A stretch of DNA of 64,000 nucleotides from Adiantum capillus-veneris. Taxonomy: Eukaryota > Streptophyta > Polypodiopsida > Polypodiales > Pteridaceae. The number at the start of each line of letters is the position of its first letter. Positions within the stretch are counted from its first letter, which is position 1. Where the stretch lies: assembly GCA_014529385.2 (NCBI GenBank), contig CM043942.1:35319469-35383468 (forward strand). The letters run 5' to 3'. Position numbers and translations under genes: made by a program. The notes under the pieces are model-generated. The model was not told the origin of the DNA. It saw only the letters and a program-made list of their open reading frames with translations, and ran no database searches. This document shows, in pieces, positions 45,321 to 57,979 of this stretch.

Positions 45321-45905
45321 GGATCTGCTTCAATCCCATTTTCTCAAATAACATGCCCAAGAAGCTTCACTCGTGGCTGTGCCAAATGACATTTTTTTGG
45401 GATTGAGCTGACTACCGCATTCATCATACCTGGCAAAAGTCATTTCAAGCTTTTCAACATGCTCTTTCCTTGAGAACCCTTTGACAAACTTTCCAAGGAA
45501 CGGGGTAAGGACCCAGTCCACTTTCCTTTCAAAAGCTCCACGCCCATTTGTCAACCCAAAAGGAAGGCAACAAAAGCAGAAACAACCCCATGACGTGATA
45601 AAAGTAGTCTTTTTCCGGTCTTAAGGAGCAAGGATAAGCTGAAAGTATCCTGAATACCCATCACAGACATTGTATCTCTCAAAACCAGCCACTGCATCTA
45701 ACAATTGATCAATAAAAGGCAAAGGGTAAGGATCTTTCTTGGTCACCGCATTTAGTGGCTTGTAATCTACACAAACTCTCCACGCCCATCTTTCTTTGGG
45801 GTGACTACTATAGGGCTCACCCATTCAGCATTATCCATTGGCACAATGAACCCTCCATCCAAAAGCTTATCCACTTCTTCCTTTAAAGCATTCATTTGTT
45901 CCTCA
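45320..45905 (-). pseudogene. Tat-like element reverse transcriptase, active-site box deleted
   Basis: On the minus strand, VDKLLDGGFIVPMDNAEWVS lies near 45,830-45,890, WRVCVDYKPLNAVTKKDPYP and LPFIDQLLDAVAGFE at 45,690-45,780, and YSGYFQLILAP near 45,625-45,660. After a stop at 45,619-45,621 come KKTTFITSWGCF, LPFGLTNGRGAFERKVDWVL and LGKFVKGFSRKEHVEKL (45,440-45,600). The F/Y-x-DD box should lie between LGKFV and SRKEHV, but only three residues separate them, so roughly ten residues including both catalytic aspartates are gone without a frameshift. Confidence 0.82.
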
Positions 45906-46840
45906 CCCTTGTTCCTCACCCATCCTTCTTAATGTCTTTCGTATTGGCTTTGCCCCTTCAACTAGCTTGATTTTCACAGGATCCCCAACAAAACCCCTTA
46001 TTTCTTGATATGAGGTAATGAAAAGATTTGGAAACCTATCCAACATTGCTAAGTACTCCCTTGTTTCTCCTTGTGTCAAATCAATACTCAACATATTTTG
46101 AATCAACTCTTTCTTCATTGGTGGTTCCTGTTTAGGTTGCATCAACTCTTCAAGTTGCTCTAAACGGCTTGAAGCATCTATATTCCCTGATATTTGCAAC
46201 ACTTCACTAATTTCTTTCTCTTCCTCATCCAACAACAAGAATGACACTTCATCCTCATCACTAGAACTCAAAGTAGTGCTATTTTCTGAGTCTTCAGAAC
46301 TATCATCACTGGTAGTTTCGGACTCATCATTCTCGCTCACATCTTCAAGTGCCATAGGCTGTTTGGTAATCATATCAAACACTCTCTTTTCACCCTTCTT
46401 GTCATACACACCGATTGTGCCCTTGTGCCAATCTTGCATAGCACCTTTGCACCCATAGCTCTCAACCAAGGTCGTCCCAAAATGAGAGGAAAGGCTCCCA
46501 GACCAGTTGGCATAACATGAAAGTTTACCATAACCTTCACGTTAAAGACTTCGACTTCTAAATTCTTGAACATTCCCAAACATTTCACTTTGGCATGATT
46601 TTCTAGTCAAATCCAAAACTCAGAGCTTCTGCATGTAATGAGACCCAACCTCTCGACACATGACTGTGTGATCACACAAACTTGAGCACCTCCATCAATG
46701 TAGGCTTCTCCCATGCCCACACCTTTGTGCCAAGCGTTCACCACACAAGACAGATGTCGGGTAACTCTCCCACAGACAACACTCAGACTTGTCCATGCTT
46801 TGGCTCTTTCTCTAGATTCACTAATGACTTCCATTGCCTT
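45903..46840 (-). pseudogene. Tat-like element aspartic protease and acidic linker
   Basis: The retropepsin is in two frames. AYIDGGAQVCVITQSCVERL (about 46,645-46,710) carries the active-site block, where the usual D-[ST]-G-A reads D-G-G-A, and FPLILGRPWLRAMGA (about 46,440-46,490) is the C-terminal ILGRPW flap-end block. From 46,469 to 45,903 a single frame encodes an acidic linker with runs of Ser, Asp and Glu (about residues 45-80) that leads to the reverse transcriptase start. The Ser/Thr-to-Gly change at the active site would be expected to impair activity but keeps the Asp. Confidence 0.78.
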
Positions 46841-48112
46841 TTAAGTTTGGGCACCATATTCATCAACAGTGAAAAAGTACAATCTACTTTCCTCCCAATT
46901 AGATCTTCCTTTAAACTGTAAGTTGTTTGGCCTTCTCCCAACAGTAAATCCGCCACTTCAAATCGTCTACGAGGCTTTCTCTTTCTCTTGGTTTTCGCAT
47001 CTTCACCCTCTTTCTCCTTCCCTTTCTTCCTGCTAGGCCCTGGTGCTACATAGTCTTCCCTCTCTCTTTTGCCTATTGGCAGCACATCTACTTCTTTCTT
47101 TTCGACTCGCACAACACCCACATGACCACTGGAAGTTGAAGCTTGATTTTCATGTCCAGTACCTTGATCTCCCTATATATCCAATGCATAATCATTAGCT
47201 CTGTTAGGAATCTGTTGAGGAAGTGGAAACATATCCCCTCCCATCCTTGTTGGCTTTGGACAATAAGTGTTGATGTGACCAAGCTCACCACAATTATAAC
47301 AAGTAGGAATGAACCTCCTCTGCGGCTCAAAACCAGCTTGTCCACGACCCTGGTTAGCATTAGGATGAGCTTCACATGCTTGAGCCATCCCTCTACCACG
47401 TCCACGACCAGGACCAAGAACACTAAGTCGTAATTCCTTCATCATGGTCATCATGTCTTGCATATTTCGTTGTAACTATTGAGTACTAGCAGCTCTTTGA
47501 ACAGGTTGGCCTCCAGCTTCTGCCTGATTCTCCTCCTTTTGGCTACTATTATTTTGCTCAACAACCGCTTTCTCGTATTCATTAAGCCTTTGAGCTTTCC
47601 ATTCGTTCTCTCTAGCAATGGCGACTGCCTCCTCGAAGGTGACGGGTCTTTTCAGCTCAACTTTGAACTTCATACTTTTTTTTAGGTTTGCCACAAAGTG
47701 ATCCTTCTTTAACATGGATGGAGGGATCTCGTTTCCCAAAGCCGGGCCCATTTATCCCATAAATGGGTGAACTACATGACAAAATCATCAACACTTTGAT
47801 TAGCCCTCTGAGTGTACCCCAAAATTTCATGCCAAACTTCATCAGGTACTTCGATGGATCGGTATTGTGCCACGAAAGCTTGCTTCACACGATTGTAATC
47901 CAAAACCACCCCTCGATTTTGTGCCTGCATCAACTCCTCAAAATTGTGTAACCAAACTTTTGCCTCATCCTGTAAACTATATTGCAACAGTCGCAACAAT
48001 ATAGCTTGTTCTAGTATATTGCACAGTAAGCAATCGACTTCCAGCTTTTCAATAAATGTCAGTGCATTTTCATTAGGCAATCCATGAAACTATGGGAACT
48101 CGTCTGCCATGT
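46783..48112 (-). pseudogene. Tat-like element gag with zinc knuckle
   Basis: A start Met at about 48,110 (MADEFP, then a stop) leads into the Gag core: ENALTFIEKLEVDCLL, LRLLQYSLQDEAKVWLHNFE and VVLDYNRVKQAFVAQYRS (48,080-47,840), and after a frame break FVANLKKSMKFKVELKRPVT and VAIARENEWKAQRLNEYEKA (47,700-47,570). An Arg/Gly-rich stretch precedes one zinc knuckle, CYNCGELGHINTYC (C-x2-C-x4-H-x4-C, near 47,290). A basic region follows (SRKKGKEKEG; KRKRKPRRRF, about 47,000-47,050), then protease. Gag forms the particle and packages RNA. At least four stops or frameshifts are present. Confidence 0.85.
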
Positions 48113-48680
48113 TTGATTGCCACAAAAACACTTTTGCCATGTTTGACTGCCACAAAAACACTTTCGTGTGACGTCGAAAGCTCAAGGGATGTCGATGGAC
48201 CACTCCAGTATCTAATCCACCTCACACTAGGTAACCCGGCCCCCAGTGCTTAGCTTCACAAAACCTCACGACCCTCCAAAGGCTACAATCCAATTATACG
48301 ACCGCCTCAAGTGTTGTCCACAATTTGCACATACATAGGCGTTGTCCATAAGGACCCACATCCCTTTTACATTCACTGCCTGCAAAATAGACATATTTCA
48401 CAAGAATTGGAGCGTAGGAGCACTTGCTCCTCCATGGGGGCATCAAAACAACGTTAGCATGCAAACAAGAAGGAAAATGAGAACCTCTATAGCCTTGCAC
48501 ACACCACACCGTCGGAAGGAAACAACATAAAGCTACGGAAAACACATATGTCAAACACCTGTAAAGTCGGACGGGAAACAACCCTAACCCAAACTATGAT
48601 TAAAATTCTTGAAAATGGATACCATAACAATGAAGCTTGTGTCATGTAGACCTCCATAGAGTATCCATACTCTCAAGCTT
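48113..48680 (-). other. Leader of the Tat-like element
   Basis: Non-coding sequence between gag and the 5' LTR. I could not find a convincing tRNA-complementary primer site next to the LTR end at 48,681. Confidence 0.5.
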
Positions 48681-49656
48681 TCGAAGTTTGGGTATCTCTC
48701 AAGAGCTCCAAAAAAGCTAGTCCGTGTTAGAGAAAAGGGTGTGCAGAGTATTGCAGCTATTAAAAAGGGGTTTTTATTTGCTCTTATCCCAAGGAATTTT
48801 CTCTCCCCTCTTAGCCGACATGGTTTTCTCTTTGGTCACCTTTTAATTGGTCCATTTTGCGCTTAATTTGGGTAGATAAAGGCATGTTAACCACTTTTTG
48901 ACCAAGGCAAGTGGGGAAGGGAGGTGTCTAGTGGACCAAAAAATACCCCAAGCGCCTGGGCAGTAGGTATGAACTAAAAATGGTGCCCCCTCTCTCCCCC
49001 AACACCCACGATCCCTCGTTAGCAAGGCAAGGAGGCTTCATTTGCTCCTTTGATACACCCTTAGGGGGTACCCACTCCCCCTCTTATACCCTCCAATTTC
49101 CACTTGCTCCCCCCCTTGTGGGATTACTCCCATTACCACTTGAGACCATCCTCCCACCTCCCCATTTGAGCCAATAAATTTTCTGTTTTGCTCCCCACAC
49201 TGAGCAATCTTGGCAGAGGCGTGGCAGATGACTCCGAGCACCGAATGCGATGCTATAAAGCCCGGCTTGGAGCTTATCACTTCGGCTATTTCCAGAAATC
49301 CTCGGCCACACCTTTTCTAATTAAATCCATCAAATCATCACACTTGCATTTCCTTGCATGCATCCGCACCCACTTTCTAAGTAAGGAACCGCCCACTTCC
49401 AATGCATGTAACTTATGATGTATGAGTCCGATTCACCGGCTATCAAGCACGATTAAAAGTACTCATTGATAACCACCTTTTAGAAGTTCGACCAACCTAA
49501 AACTCTTGGAAATGACTAAGAAGAGCCTTTATACCTAAATTTTACAAGAGCACTTTGAAAACTCAAAGCATTATGTACATCTATGTACTCGAGGCTAGTG
49601 AGCAAGCTTTTTAGAATGGATTAGTGACTTTATCTTCATCCAAAAAATGCATGACA
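48681..49656 (-). repeat. 5' LTR of the Tat-like element
   Basis: About 976 bp, starting TGTCATGCATTTTTTGG on the minus strand. The TATA box (TATAAG, 49,083-49,088 on the minus strand) faces the coding direction. The segment 48,967-49,127 is inverted relative to the 3' LTR. Confidence 0.88.
49083..49088 (-). promoter_or_regulatory. TATA box of the Tat-like 5' LTR
   Basis: GGGTATAAGAGGG on the minus strand. The equivalent box in the 3' LTR points the other way because of the inversion. Confidence 0.5.
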
Positions 49657-50013
49657 GTGTATGATGTCTCACAGTGTCAAATTATATGAGCTCATAGAAG
49701 TGTTTGCCAGTATAAAGTAAGCCTAGTGACCAAGTTTCAACAAATTTGGGTCACATTTGCTCAAGGTACAAGCAAAAATCCTTGATCCTGAAACTTTTTT
49801 GAATGCCGTTTCAAGTGCAGTTCACCAAAAGTGCTCTAACTTTTGATAAACAACTCCAAATTGATTCAGGTATACCCAGGAGAAAAGCTTTCCCAAGTTT
49901 CCTAAATCCAAACTTTTAGGGTACCCATAACTAGTTTCCAGAGACCAAAAGAGTCACAAATTCGTGACTTTTGAGAGATCTGATCAAGGGCCAAAGGTGC
50001 TTATTAGAAAGTC

Positions 50014-50878
50014 TTGAGTGGTCCTGACATTAAGAAAGCTAAGATCATCAGGATGGAAAGCCAATCTACCAATCCTCTTGTAGATATGACCAGAGGTATG
50101 GCAAGCCAGTTTAGAAGTGTTGAAATGCCAATCTATCCACATTTTGACACAAGCCCAGCTACATTACCACCATGGTTGTACCCAGATGCAACCATAGAAC
50201 ATGACTTTTATAGAGATGGACATTTGGTCAATGAAAGACCACGGATATCTCCACCAAACACGCACATTCCTATGAGAATTCCAAAAAGGGAGCCACCTGG
50301 ATTCCCTTCTAGAGCAACAACGAGAGATGAAATGATCACAGAGATGGTAGACCATAGAACATGACTTTTATAGAGGTGGAATTATGGCCATAACAGGACT
50401 ATATGTACCATCACCACTGCCTATAACTTACTCATATCCAAATCAGAGCAGAACCTTGAGAAGATATGATACTGAGACTGAGAGTGACACATCTTCTCAG
50501 AGGAGTGATTCACCCAGAATCCAACCCACAATAAAGCCAGAGGTATCTAGTGAGCAAATGAAGCTTATAGAAGAATTAGCTCAGAGACTTGTTCCTCTAG
50601 TCAAATCTGACCTCCTAGAACCTCTATGGTGTGAAATTGAGAGAAAATGGATAAACCATACGAGAGAAGAGTGTTACTATGGCATGGAATATGCTAAGGA
50701 GAGGTATGTACAACCTGTTCCAGTAGCACCTACTCCACCTAGATATGCTACAAGAAATGTGCCAAGTCCAGTAGGAGTTGCAAGACCACAACTTTTTGTC
50801 TTCGGACAACCACCTCCACTACCATGTGTTAGAATGCCTAAAAGACATGAGATACACGCTGATGATGTAAGCATCTAA
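50014..50878 (+). pseudogene. Outer element Gag-like N-terminal region
   Basis: Two frames (50,014-50,364, first ATG at about 50,053, and 50,384-50,878) encode a hydrophilic, Pro-rich protein. Visible parts are LPPWLYPDATIEHDFYRDG, a stretch of Pro/Ile/Arg, then SEQMKLIEELAQRLVPLVKS and a basic-aromatic segment REECYYGMEYAKERYV. I do not recognise a standard Gag family. Assignment rests on position after the leader and before the zinc-knuckle and protease frames. A 24-bp sequence (accatagaacatgactttta and four more bases) occurs at about 50,188 and 50,350, where the frame breaks, suggesting a local duplication caused the break. Confidence 0.45.
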
Positions 50879-51027
50879 CAAACAAGCAATAGTACCTGCT
50901 ACAATGTATTATAACAACCAAAGTCGTTACTGCCCTTTGAAGCGACAGAACATGAGAGAAAAAAATGGAGATGAGGTTAGTACAACCTCCACCTCTTGCG
51001 TTTTGACCTGAAGAAAGAAGGTACAAA

Positions 51028-51476
51028 ATGGACGAAAGGAAATTGCAGCTCATTGCAAATAGAGTATTAGCTAGGTCAGAGTGTATTGATAGCCAAGAGG
51101 AACTGCAAGAAGATGCTCCTCAACCAGAGATAGATTTTCACAAAAGCCGTGACAACCACTTGGTCAAACAATGTCCTCGTACGGAGATCACACAAGTAGA
51201 TGCCTATTGTCTTGATTGTGGTGTCATTCACTTGATCCCCGAGTGTCCAAAAAATCCAAACCAAGTCAAAAAGATCACAAAAAATGTCTCAAAAATTGTT
51301 CAGCTACCAGTAGCTCAGAAAATGAAAACATCATACCAGTTCAAGTAGTTACAAGAGCGCAAGCTCAAAAAGAAGTTGATGAGAATCTAGAGACAGAGAA
51401 AACACAAACTGGCACGAGTCCAGAGACGGGTGAGCCAAAGACACACCTAATAAAAAACCAAGAGCAAACGAAATAG
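51028..51476 (+). pseudogene. Outer element zinc-knuckle region
   Basis: The frame 51,028-51,348 holds a knuckle-like CLDCGVIHLIPEC, spaced C-x2-C-x3-H-x4-C, one residue shorter than the classic pattern. An upstream degenerate partner, KSRDNHLVKQCP, has lost its first two cysteines. Such knuckles bind nucleic acid in Gag nucleocapsid. An overlapping frame to 51,476 is rich in Lys, Gln and Thr (KEVDENLETEKTQTGTSPET) and probably continues the protein after a frameshift. Similar paired motifs occur in plant Gag proteins, so a nucleocapsid role is inferred. Confidence 0.5.
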
Positions 51477-51653
51477 TTGGAAAGCTAGAAAGGCTAGGAT
51501 GAAATCACGTAGGGAACGAGAGTGAAAATCCTTGGCTGAGAAGCTTACCCAAGCTGAAAGAGAAGATAAGACAACATGACGAAAGGGTTGTACCTTCTCT
51601 TATGGAGGCGTCTCAACCTCCAAAAGAACCATCAATGGAAAGTGAGCCAAGAA

Positions 51654-51834
51654 GTGCTAGTTTGGGAGGACCAATGTTGGTCAAAAAGGTTAATGAGCCG
51701 TTAGAAGCCCTCCTAAAAGCCTATAAAACACGGCTAAAGAACTAGTGCTAGTTTGGGAGGACCAGTGTTGGTCAAAAAGGTTAATGAGCCATTAGAAGCC
51801 CTCCTAAAAGCCTATAAAACACGGCTAAAGAACA
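51654..51834 (+). repeat. 91-bp near-perfect tandem duplication
   Basis: gtgctagtttgggaggacca starts at 51,654 and gtgctagtttgggaggaccag at 51,745. The two units differ at about two positions. Because 91 is not a multiple of three, it shifts the frame of the outer element's polyprotein. Confidence 0.93.
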
Positions 51835-53203
51835 ACCAAACCCAAGAACAAAAATGGATGACATATCCATATGCAAAACTAGAAAAGGAGAGGCTTGAAA
51901 TGTGCAAGAAAATTATTAAAAAAGCCCAAGCTTTACTAGAACCACAAGTTGAAAAACCTGAGGGTGTGATCCTTGCCCCACCTACACCAGTAATCCCACC
52001 AAACAAGGAACAAAAAGAGCTAGATTCTAGCCATGAGCACAGACCAAAGCTCAAGGACCCCGCATTAGAACCAAGGATAGTGTTGAATATCATAGATAAC
52101 TCTTCCGAGGGATTTCACATAGCTATACCTGAGAGTTGTAAAGGAATAGATGGTCTTGACAAATTGTGGAAACAAGTCAGAGAGGCCAATGAAGCAAGTG
52201 AGATAAGCAGACAAATAAACCAGACGGATGATGGAAGAGGAGTGTCTCTTCCACCAATAGAGTAATTTGAGGTTGGATCTCAAATGAACCTAGAAGTGGA
52301 ATTGTATTGGGGAAACAAAGGATCTGTAGAGTCTATGGATAGTCAACCCCATTCGCTAAGAACACTACCATCCTATACGGGAGAGTACGAGGCCAAGTCA
52401 GAGGTTGTTGCAGCCCCATCATAGAGACTCTCTCCCAACAAGGTCATCAATTCAAAAGGATTGATAGGCATTTTGTCGACACCTGTCACTTGTACAATAA
52501 CGTTAGCTGAGTTGCTAAGAATACGACCAAACATGTGGGCTACTGTGGAAAAATGCTTAGAAAAATTTGGTGTTAAAAAACCAATGACTCAAATCAAGGA
52601 AGGGATCAAAGAGCTAGAAATTTCTCAGCTAAACACCAGGCCAGTGCTGTTAAACAAGGTCAGAGAGTATTATGAAGGGGAAAATGGGAACACCACTCTT
52701 CTCGTGGTATTCCAAGGTGTAAAAACCATGGCAATTCTGGACAATGGAGCCGGTGTTTCCATCGCAACAAAAGAGGTCTGGAAAAAATGGGAAAAACCAG
52801 CAGAGAGGGATACAAGGATGAAACTTCAGCTTGCAGACGGACACATGGAAAGGCCCATAGGACTGCTAGAAAAAGCAGTTGTTACTTCTTGTGGCATTGA
52901 ATATGGGCAAACCTTTGTTGTTTTTGACTTTGGCAAGAAGAACAACTATGAAATCATTCTAGGAAGACCATTCATGCGACAACTGAAAATGGTCCAAGCT
53001 TGGGGATATGACTATATCTACCTAAGACATACGGCGAAAACCACGACAAGGATAAATTTGAAGGACCATAGTTATAGAGATGTTACTAGAACACCTATGG
53101 AGGAGTTTGATTCCGCTACTGTAGTAGGATCAGAACTTCCAACATGGTTGGGTAATCCTAAAGACTGTGGATGTGTGGAGCTTCTTAATGTGGAAGCTTA
53201 AAG
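51753..53203 (+). pseudogene. Outer element retropepsin-containing polyprotein
   Basis: One frame runs from 51,753 to 53,203 with only two internal stops (52,263-52,265 and 52,422-52,424). Its first part is charged, with a Lys/Glu-rich helix (YAKLEKERLEMCKKIIKKAQ). ITLAELLRIRPNMWATVEKC comes just before the protease. AILDNGAGVSIATKEVWKKW (about 52,731-52,790) is the retropepsin active-site block, with DNGAG in place of D-[ST]-GA, and EIILGRPFMRQLKMVQA (about 52,950-53,000) is the ILGRPF block. The second active-site residue, Ser or Thr, is Asn here. Retropepsins cut Gag into mature proteins. No reverse transcriptase follows. Confidence 0.75.
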
Positions 53204-53211
53204 TGAGAGGA

Positions 53212-54470
53212 AGGCATCCTAGAAAGAGCAATTGATGATACGGATTACAGCCCAGAACCCTTTCTTGAAGAAGAATTAGAGCTACTTGAATGGGAATATA
53301 GCTTGGCTACTCTTGATGTGTGCACTATTCAAGATGATCCAACAACGAAGTTTTGTGATGAAGATGGCTATGGTGTCATTCCTTACTTTGCAGTAAGTGT
53401 GATCCAGGAAAACAAAGATGAAGAAGAAAATGAGTTCTACGACTCTCTAGAACACTTGGAGCTTCAAGAAGATACCGACAACGGATATCCAAATGACCCA
53501 ACAGGTGACAAAAACAAAACTTTAACAAATGCACGGTTTTATGATTGTCCAGATCAAAAACCCAGGAACCAATGTCATTGCTACAAGAATAAAGTGCATC
53601 AGAAGTGGATTCCAAAATTCTCGGTGGAAACGCAATTGCAACAAGCACCCTCATACGTGGCTCCTATCCATGAAGAAAAGACTCGTCCAAGAAGAAGACG
53701 GCCATGTCAATGAGCTACCAACGCTCTAATCAAGTGGATACCTAAGTCATCCCAGAATCAACAACCCAAGAGCAAACAGACAGTAACTTTCCATAACCAG
53801 CCAAACCACAAAGGGAAAGTGCTAGAATGTAACCTTGCTAAGGGCAGTAGTGACAATGATGATTCTTTTCACATCCCTTACCAGAAACTCAGGTCATCAC
53901 CATCACTAGCAGCTTTCGTAACAACCAAAGAAGGCCAAAAGAAAAGAACAACAAGTCAGACCCAAAAAGCTCGACAAATCTGGATACCAAAGAGCCAGAT
54001 TGGCCAAAAGCAGGTATGGATCAAGAAGACCAAGATCTTTGATGAAAAATCACAAGATCCAAAACCAAAAGGAAAACAGTCAAAGCCTGCAAGAGCATCT
54101 AGGAAAACCACAAAGCCGCGAGCTTTCGCAACTCATATTTGGGTTTCAAAGAAGTGGATTCAAGCACAGAGAAGTCAGGAGTTCATTTAAATTCTGAAAC
54201 GGTTAAAGTATCAACTACCAAAACCTAAATCGCATCCTGAACCAAGCATACAAGAGCTGAAGCAAAGACGAAGCAAAGACGACCACTGACTCACACAAAG
54301 ACAAGGTGGATCCCAAAGAAGTCTCTTCAAACACAAATGAAGAAGGGACAAGTATGGGTTCCCAAACGAGCAACACCAACGAAACAACCAAAAATCATGG
54401 AGAAGTGGGTCCCAAAGGAAACCAACAACACTGTTGTTACTGCAACGCCGCTTGAATTTTTTCAATTCCT
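53212..54470 (+). pseudogene. Outer element basic C-terminal region with W-[IV]-P-K repeats
   Basis: A frame running 53,212-54,190 with one stop (53,711-53,713) starts acidic (EPFLEEELELLEWEY; ENKDEEENEFYDSLEHLELQ) and becomes strongly basic. The motif W-[IV]-P-K and variants recur, with Trp codons at 53,606, 53,735, 53,981, 54,017, 54,140, 54,307, 54,355 and 54,406; the last three are in shifted frames. A typical unit is Q-[IV]-W-[IV]-P-K-[KRS]. I do not recognise the domain. Trp and Lys repeats of this kind could bind RNA, which would suit a Gag-derived tail, but that is inference. Integrase and reverse transcriptase motifs are absent. Confidence 0.5.
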
Positions 54471-56190
<1,720 letters not shown>

Positions 56191-56205
56191 AAGGACAAAA
56201 TGAAC

Positions 56206-56219
56206 GCGGAGGGGGGGAG
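56206..56219 (+). other. Polypurine tract of the outer element
   Basis: gcggagggggggag immediately precedes the 3' LTR start TGTTGATGG, as required for plus-strand priming. Confidence 0.8.
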
Positions 56220-57096
56220 TGTTGATGGCTGGGTCAACCGCACGACATAACTCAGCAAAGCCTTATTTTCTAAGAGTTATGGAATGCTAAGAATAATGGT
56301 TAAAACATCATTTGTAATAAGTAGGTAGTCTAGTTGCAAAACCCAGGGTGCAAGGGCAGTTCCAGATTGTAAATACCAAGCCATTTTACCCCTTGAACTC
56401 TATTTTAGGTTTAACATAAGGTGACCTTAGTATATAAGGTACCTAGGTCACTTTTGTAAGGACAACTTTAATCATAATCAAAGTTTTTAGCTATCGTCGA
56501 CTGTGTGTGAGAGAGGAAGAGAGAGAGCGTGAGCTTCATCCTAGCGCTACTCCCCGCTCGTTCATCTACGCATCAACGCCAAGCGTGCTCGCGCATCTAC
56601 AAGCTATTTGCGGCTGTAAGTAAATCAAACCATGTTTGTTTTCTGCCTGCAAGTAGTCATTAGAATTATGGAGACATAAGCTACGCATAAGTACTCATAG
56701 ATTTTAGTTTCGAGCATTTTTGAAATCCGGATCTGTCTTTATACACGTTTTCTGCAGATGGGATTAGAGTTAGGATTTTGAGTGTAGAGGCTTTGGGACA
56801 GGTGTATCCTAGTGAGGGGATGGTGTTCCTTAAGTTTCGTACGATTATGGTATGGTTTGATGAGTTTCCTTCCGTTTGTGTGTATGTGAGTTGGTGGTGT
56901 AGCTGAGAGCAGTTAGATTCTAGGTTGTGGTTTAGTTGGCCTTCCAGAGTGTTGTATGTGTAGGATGGTATCAGTCTGACAAGCCAAAGAGATTTCGTCC
57001 GTGTGCCTATCGTGTCATTTGTGTCCTTGATTGACATTATGTTGATCTAGGTTGTGTTGCATGCACTTTATGGGTGGTGCGATTCTCTCCCGCAAC
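56220..57096 (+). repeat. 3' LTR of the outer element
   Basis: 877 bp matching the 5' LTR, with a deletion of about 44 bp and another of about 20 bp near 56,565-56,600. It ends CGCAAC, where the 5' copy has CGCAACA; a TC repeat follows at once. Confidence 0.93.
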
Positions 57097-57116
57097 TCTC
57101 TCTCTCTCTCTCTCTC
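57097..57116. repeat. (TC)n microsatellite at the 3' LTR edge
   Basis: About 10 TC units starting exactly where the LTR ends. Confidence 0.85.
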
Positions 57117-57979
57117 AATACATATCTCTATCTAATTATTGTTAACCATCTCCCACTCTCTTGTGCTATATCTCTTAGGCACCTCTCCCACTATACAACA
57201 GAGATGTTTTCCTTGTTCTTGCTTTGAGCTCTCTCTACATCACACTTTCCTCCCTCCACTCCTTCCCACACACTTTCTTTCTCTACCAAAACCAAATTAG
57301 ACTTTGTTCAGGTAACACCGTTCACTTTACCATTATGCACTTACAAGTAATCAACAACGTAATTACAAAGAAATATTTCAAGATCTGTAAATTAGAAATT
57401 ATAAGGTAAAATCAGACCAGATGGCGTGGTGTTCTTGGGATACAACAATTATAGTGTACTCATTAGCTTTGACTAAATGGTGTGATGACAATTTAACACT
57501 TGAAGCAGATCCTCATTGGTCAGCTTGCTTTGATGGATGAACATGTTATGGTTCACATCCAAGCCACACTAGCAAAGGAAGATAAAGTAAATATGCTTGA
57601 AAGCCATGTACGGTTTGCTTTGTGCCACTTGATTCGCAAAGTCTCCACATGTATGCATCAGACTACTTGCAATGTGAAATTCATACATCTTGCCTCGGAC
57701 GTGTGGACTAGATGTTTCAAACACAAATTTCTCATGCATATTTGCCTTGACGATAGTATGTTGTACAATTTGAGCTACCATGGTAACTATTGAATCAATT
57801 CAGTTGGAGGCTTGAGTTGAGATTGTTGGTTGATAACGAGCATTGTGTGTTTTTGTAACTGCACTCTTCTTAATTGTGCACCTTGATGCCTCCAAATTCA
57901 ACAATTCAAAGTTTGTTCCCTACTCCACGGGCCATATGTTGGGTACTCTTGCTGAACCTTGTGTGATTGTGCTACAAAT
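57117..57979. other. No gene firmly recognised
   Basis: AT-rich. Open frames on both strands at 57,500-57,793 overlap each other. They may belong to the end of the transposase-like remnant to the right, but I cannot show it. Confidence 0.35.

Larger units (their letters stand above)
40490..49656 (-). mobile_element. Tat-like Ty3/gypsy retrotransposon nested in the outer element
   Basis: LTRs at 40,490-41,466 (3') and 48,681-49,656 (5') flank a minus-strand gag-pol. Domain order on the minus strand is gag with zinc knuckle, protease, reverse transcriptase, RNase H, a second RNase H and integrase. The extra RNase H after the first is diagnostic of the Tat lineage. On the minus strand a purine tract AGGGGGGATTG precedes the 3' LTR, which starts TGTTAGGCATTTTTTGG. 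All domains are damaged. It interrupts the palindrome array of the outer element. Confidence 0.88.

Noticed and set aside
52461-53203. Host aspartic protease gene
   Set aside because: The DNGAG and ILGRPF blocks could suggest a DDI1-like or host retropepsin, but it is framed by LTRs, zinc knuckles and retroelement signals, so an element origin is far more likely.
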